From Chloroflexota bacterium (lineage in GTDB: Bacteria > Chloroflexota > Anaerolineae > UBA7937 > JACPPX01), in the NCBI GenBank assembly GCA_016196905.1, contig JACPWV010000205.1:1-6228 (forward strand): DNA of 6,228 bases, read 5' to 3'. The translations under genes were made by a program, and so were the position numbers. Each line of letters opens with the position of its first letter. The stretch's first letter is position 1. A model generated the notes under the pieces. The model was not told the DNA's origin. It did no database searches and was given only the letters and a program-made list of their open reading frames with translations. This document shows, in pieces, positions 6,188-6,228 of this stretch.

Positions 6188-6228
6188 TTAAGATTCAGGG
6201 GCGTAGCGGAGGGTCAGATCGGCCTGGA
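6188..6228 (-). CDS. Possible C-terminal tail of a convergent gene (12 residues and stop)
   Basis: On the minus strand, one frame entering from the right edge reads QADLTLRYAPES and then TAA at 6190-6188. Codons mostly end in C or G (8 of 12), as in the other genes here, and the residues look protein-like. The other two minus frames meet a stop within 4 to 10 codons. This is too short to assign a family. It could equally be non-coding. If real, it converges with the 588-residue enzyme gene, leaving 84 nt between the two stops. Confidence 0.25.
   Translation of the reverse strand, partial: QADLTLRYAPES

Overview
The window is a GC-rich bacterial stretch with tightly packed genes and near-consensus sigma70-type promoters. 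The organism is most plausibly a member of the Chloroflexota. This is an inference from the Pro/Thr/Ala linker after the lipobox of the exported lipoprotein, the class II fructose bisphosphatase and the MoxR-DUF58 pair; none of these is decisive. No mobile element, CRISPR array, RNA gene or sign of recent transfer was seen.

Layout. Minus strand, read from right to left: a MoxR-family AAA+ ATPase (4199-3216), a DUF58 membrane protein (3212-1917), a GNAT acetyltransferase (1914-1378) and an exported lipoprotein of the alkaline-phosphatase/phosphodiesterase superfamily (1381-392). The gaps are 3 nt, 2 nt and a 4-nt ATGA overlap, so these four genes are almost certainly one operon. Downstream on the same strand, glpX (class II fructose-1,6-bisphosphatase) starts at 290 and runs off the left edge. 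It has its own promoter in the 101-nt gap, but no convincing terminator separates it from the operon. Plus strand: a 588-residue membrane enzyme (4337-6103) is transcribed divergently from the operon. It has an N-terminal anchor, an extracytoplasmic alkaline-phosphatase-type domain and five C-terminal membrane helices. The last 125 nt are mostly non-coding, with a possible 12-residue C-terminal tail of a convergent minus-strand gene at the right edge.

How the parts may work together. MoxR and DUF58 usually form a chaperone-like or signalling pair, often with a transglutaminase-like protein. Here the pair sits between two extracytoplasmic metal-dependent phosphodiesterase/phosphotransferase-type enzymes, one in the operon and one divergent. 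The shared 137-nt intergenic region carries two face-to-face promoters and an imperfect inverted repeat touching both -35 boxes. The most interesting hypothesis is a cell-envelope module in which the two alkaline-phosphatase-fold enzymes act on phosphodiester or phospho-headgroup substrates at the membrane surface, with MoxR-DUF58 assisting or regulating them. The functional link is inferred from gene order only.
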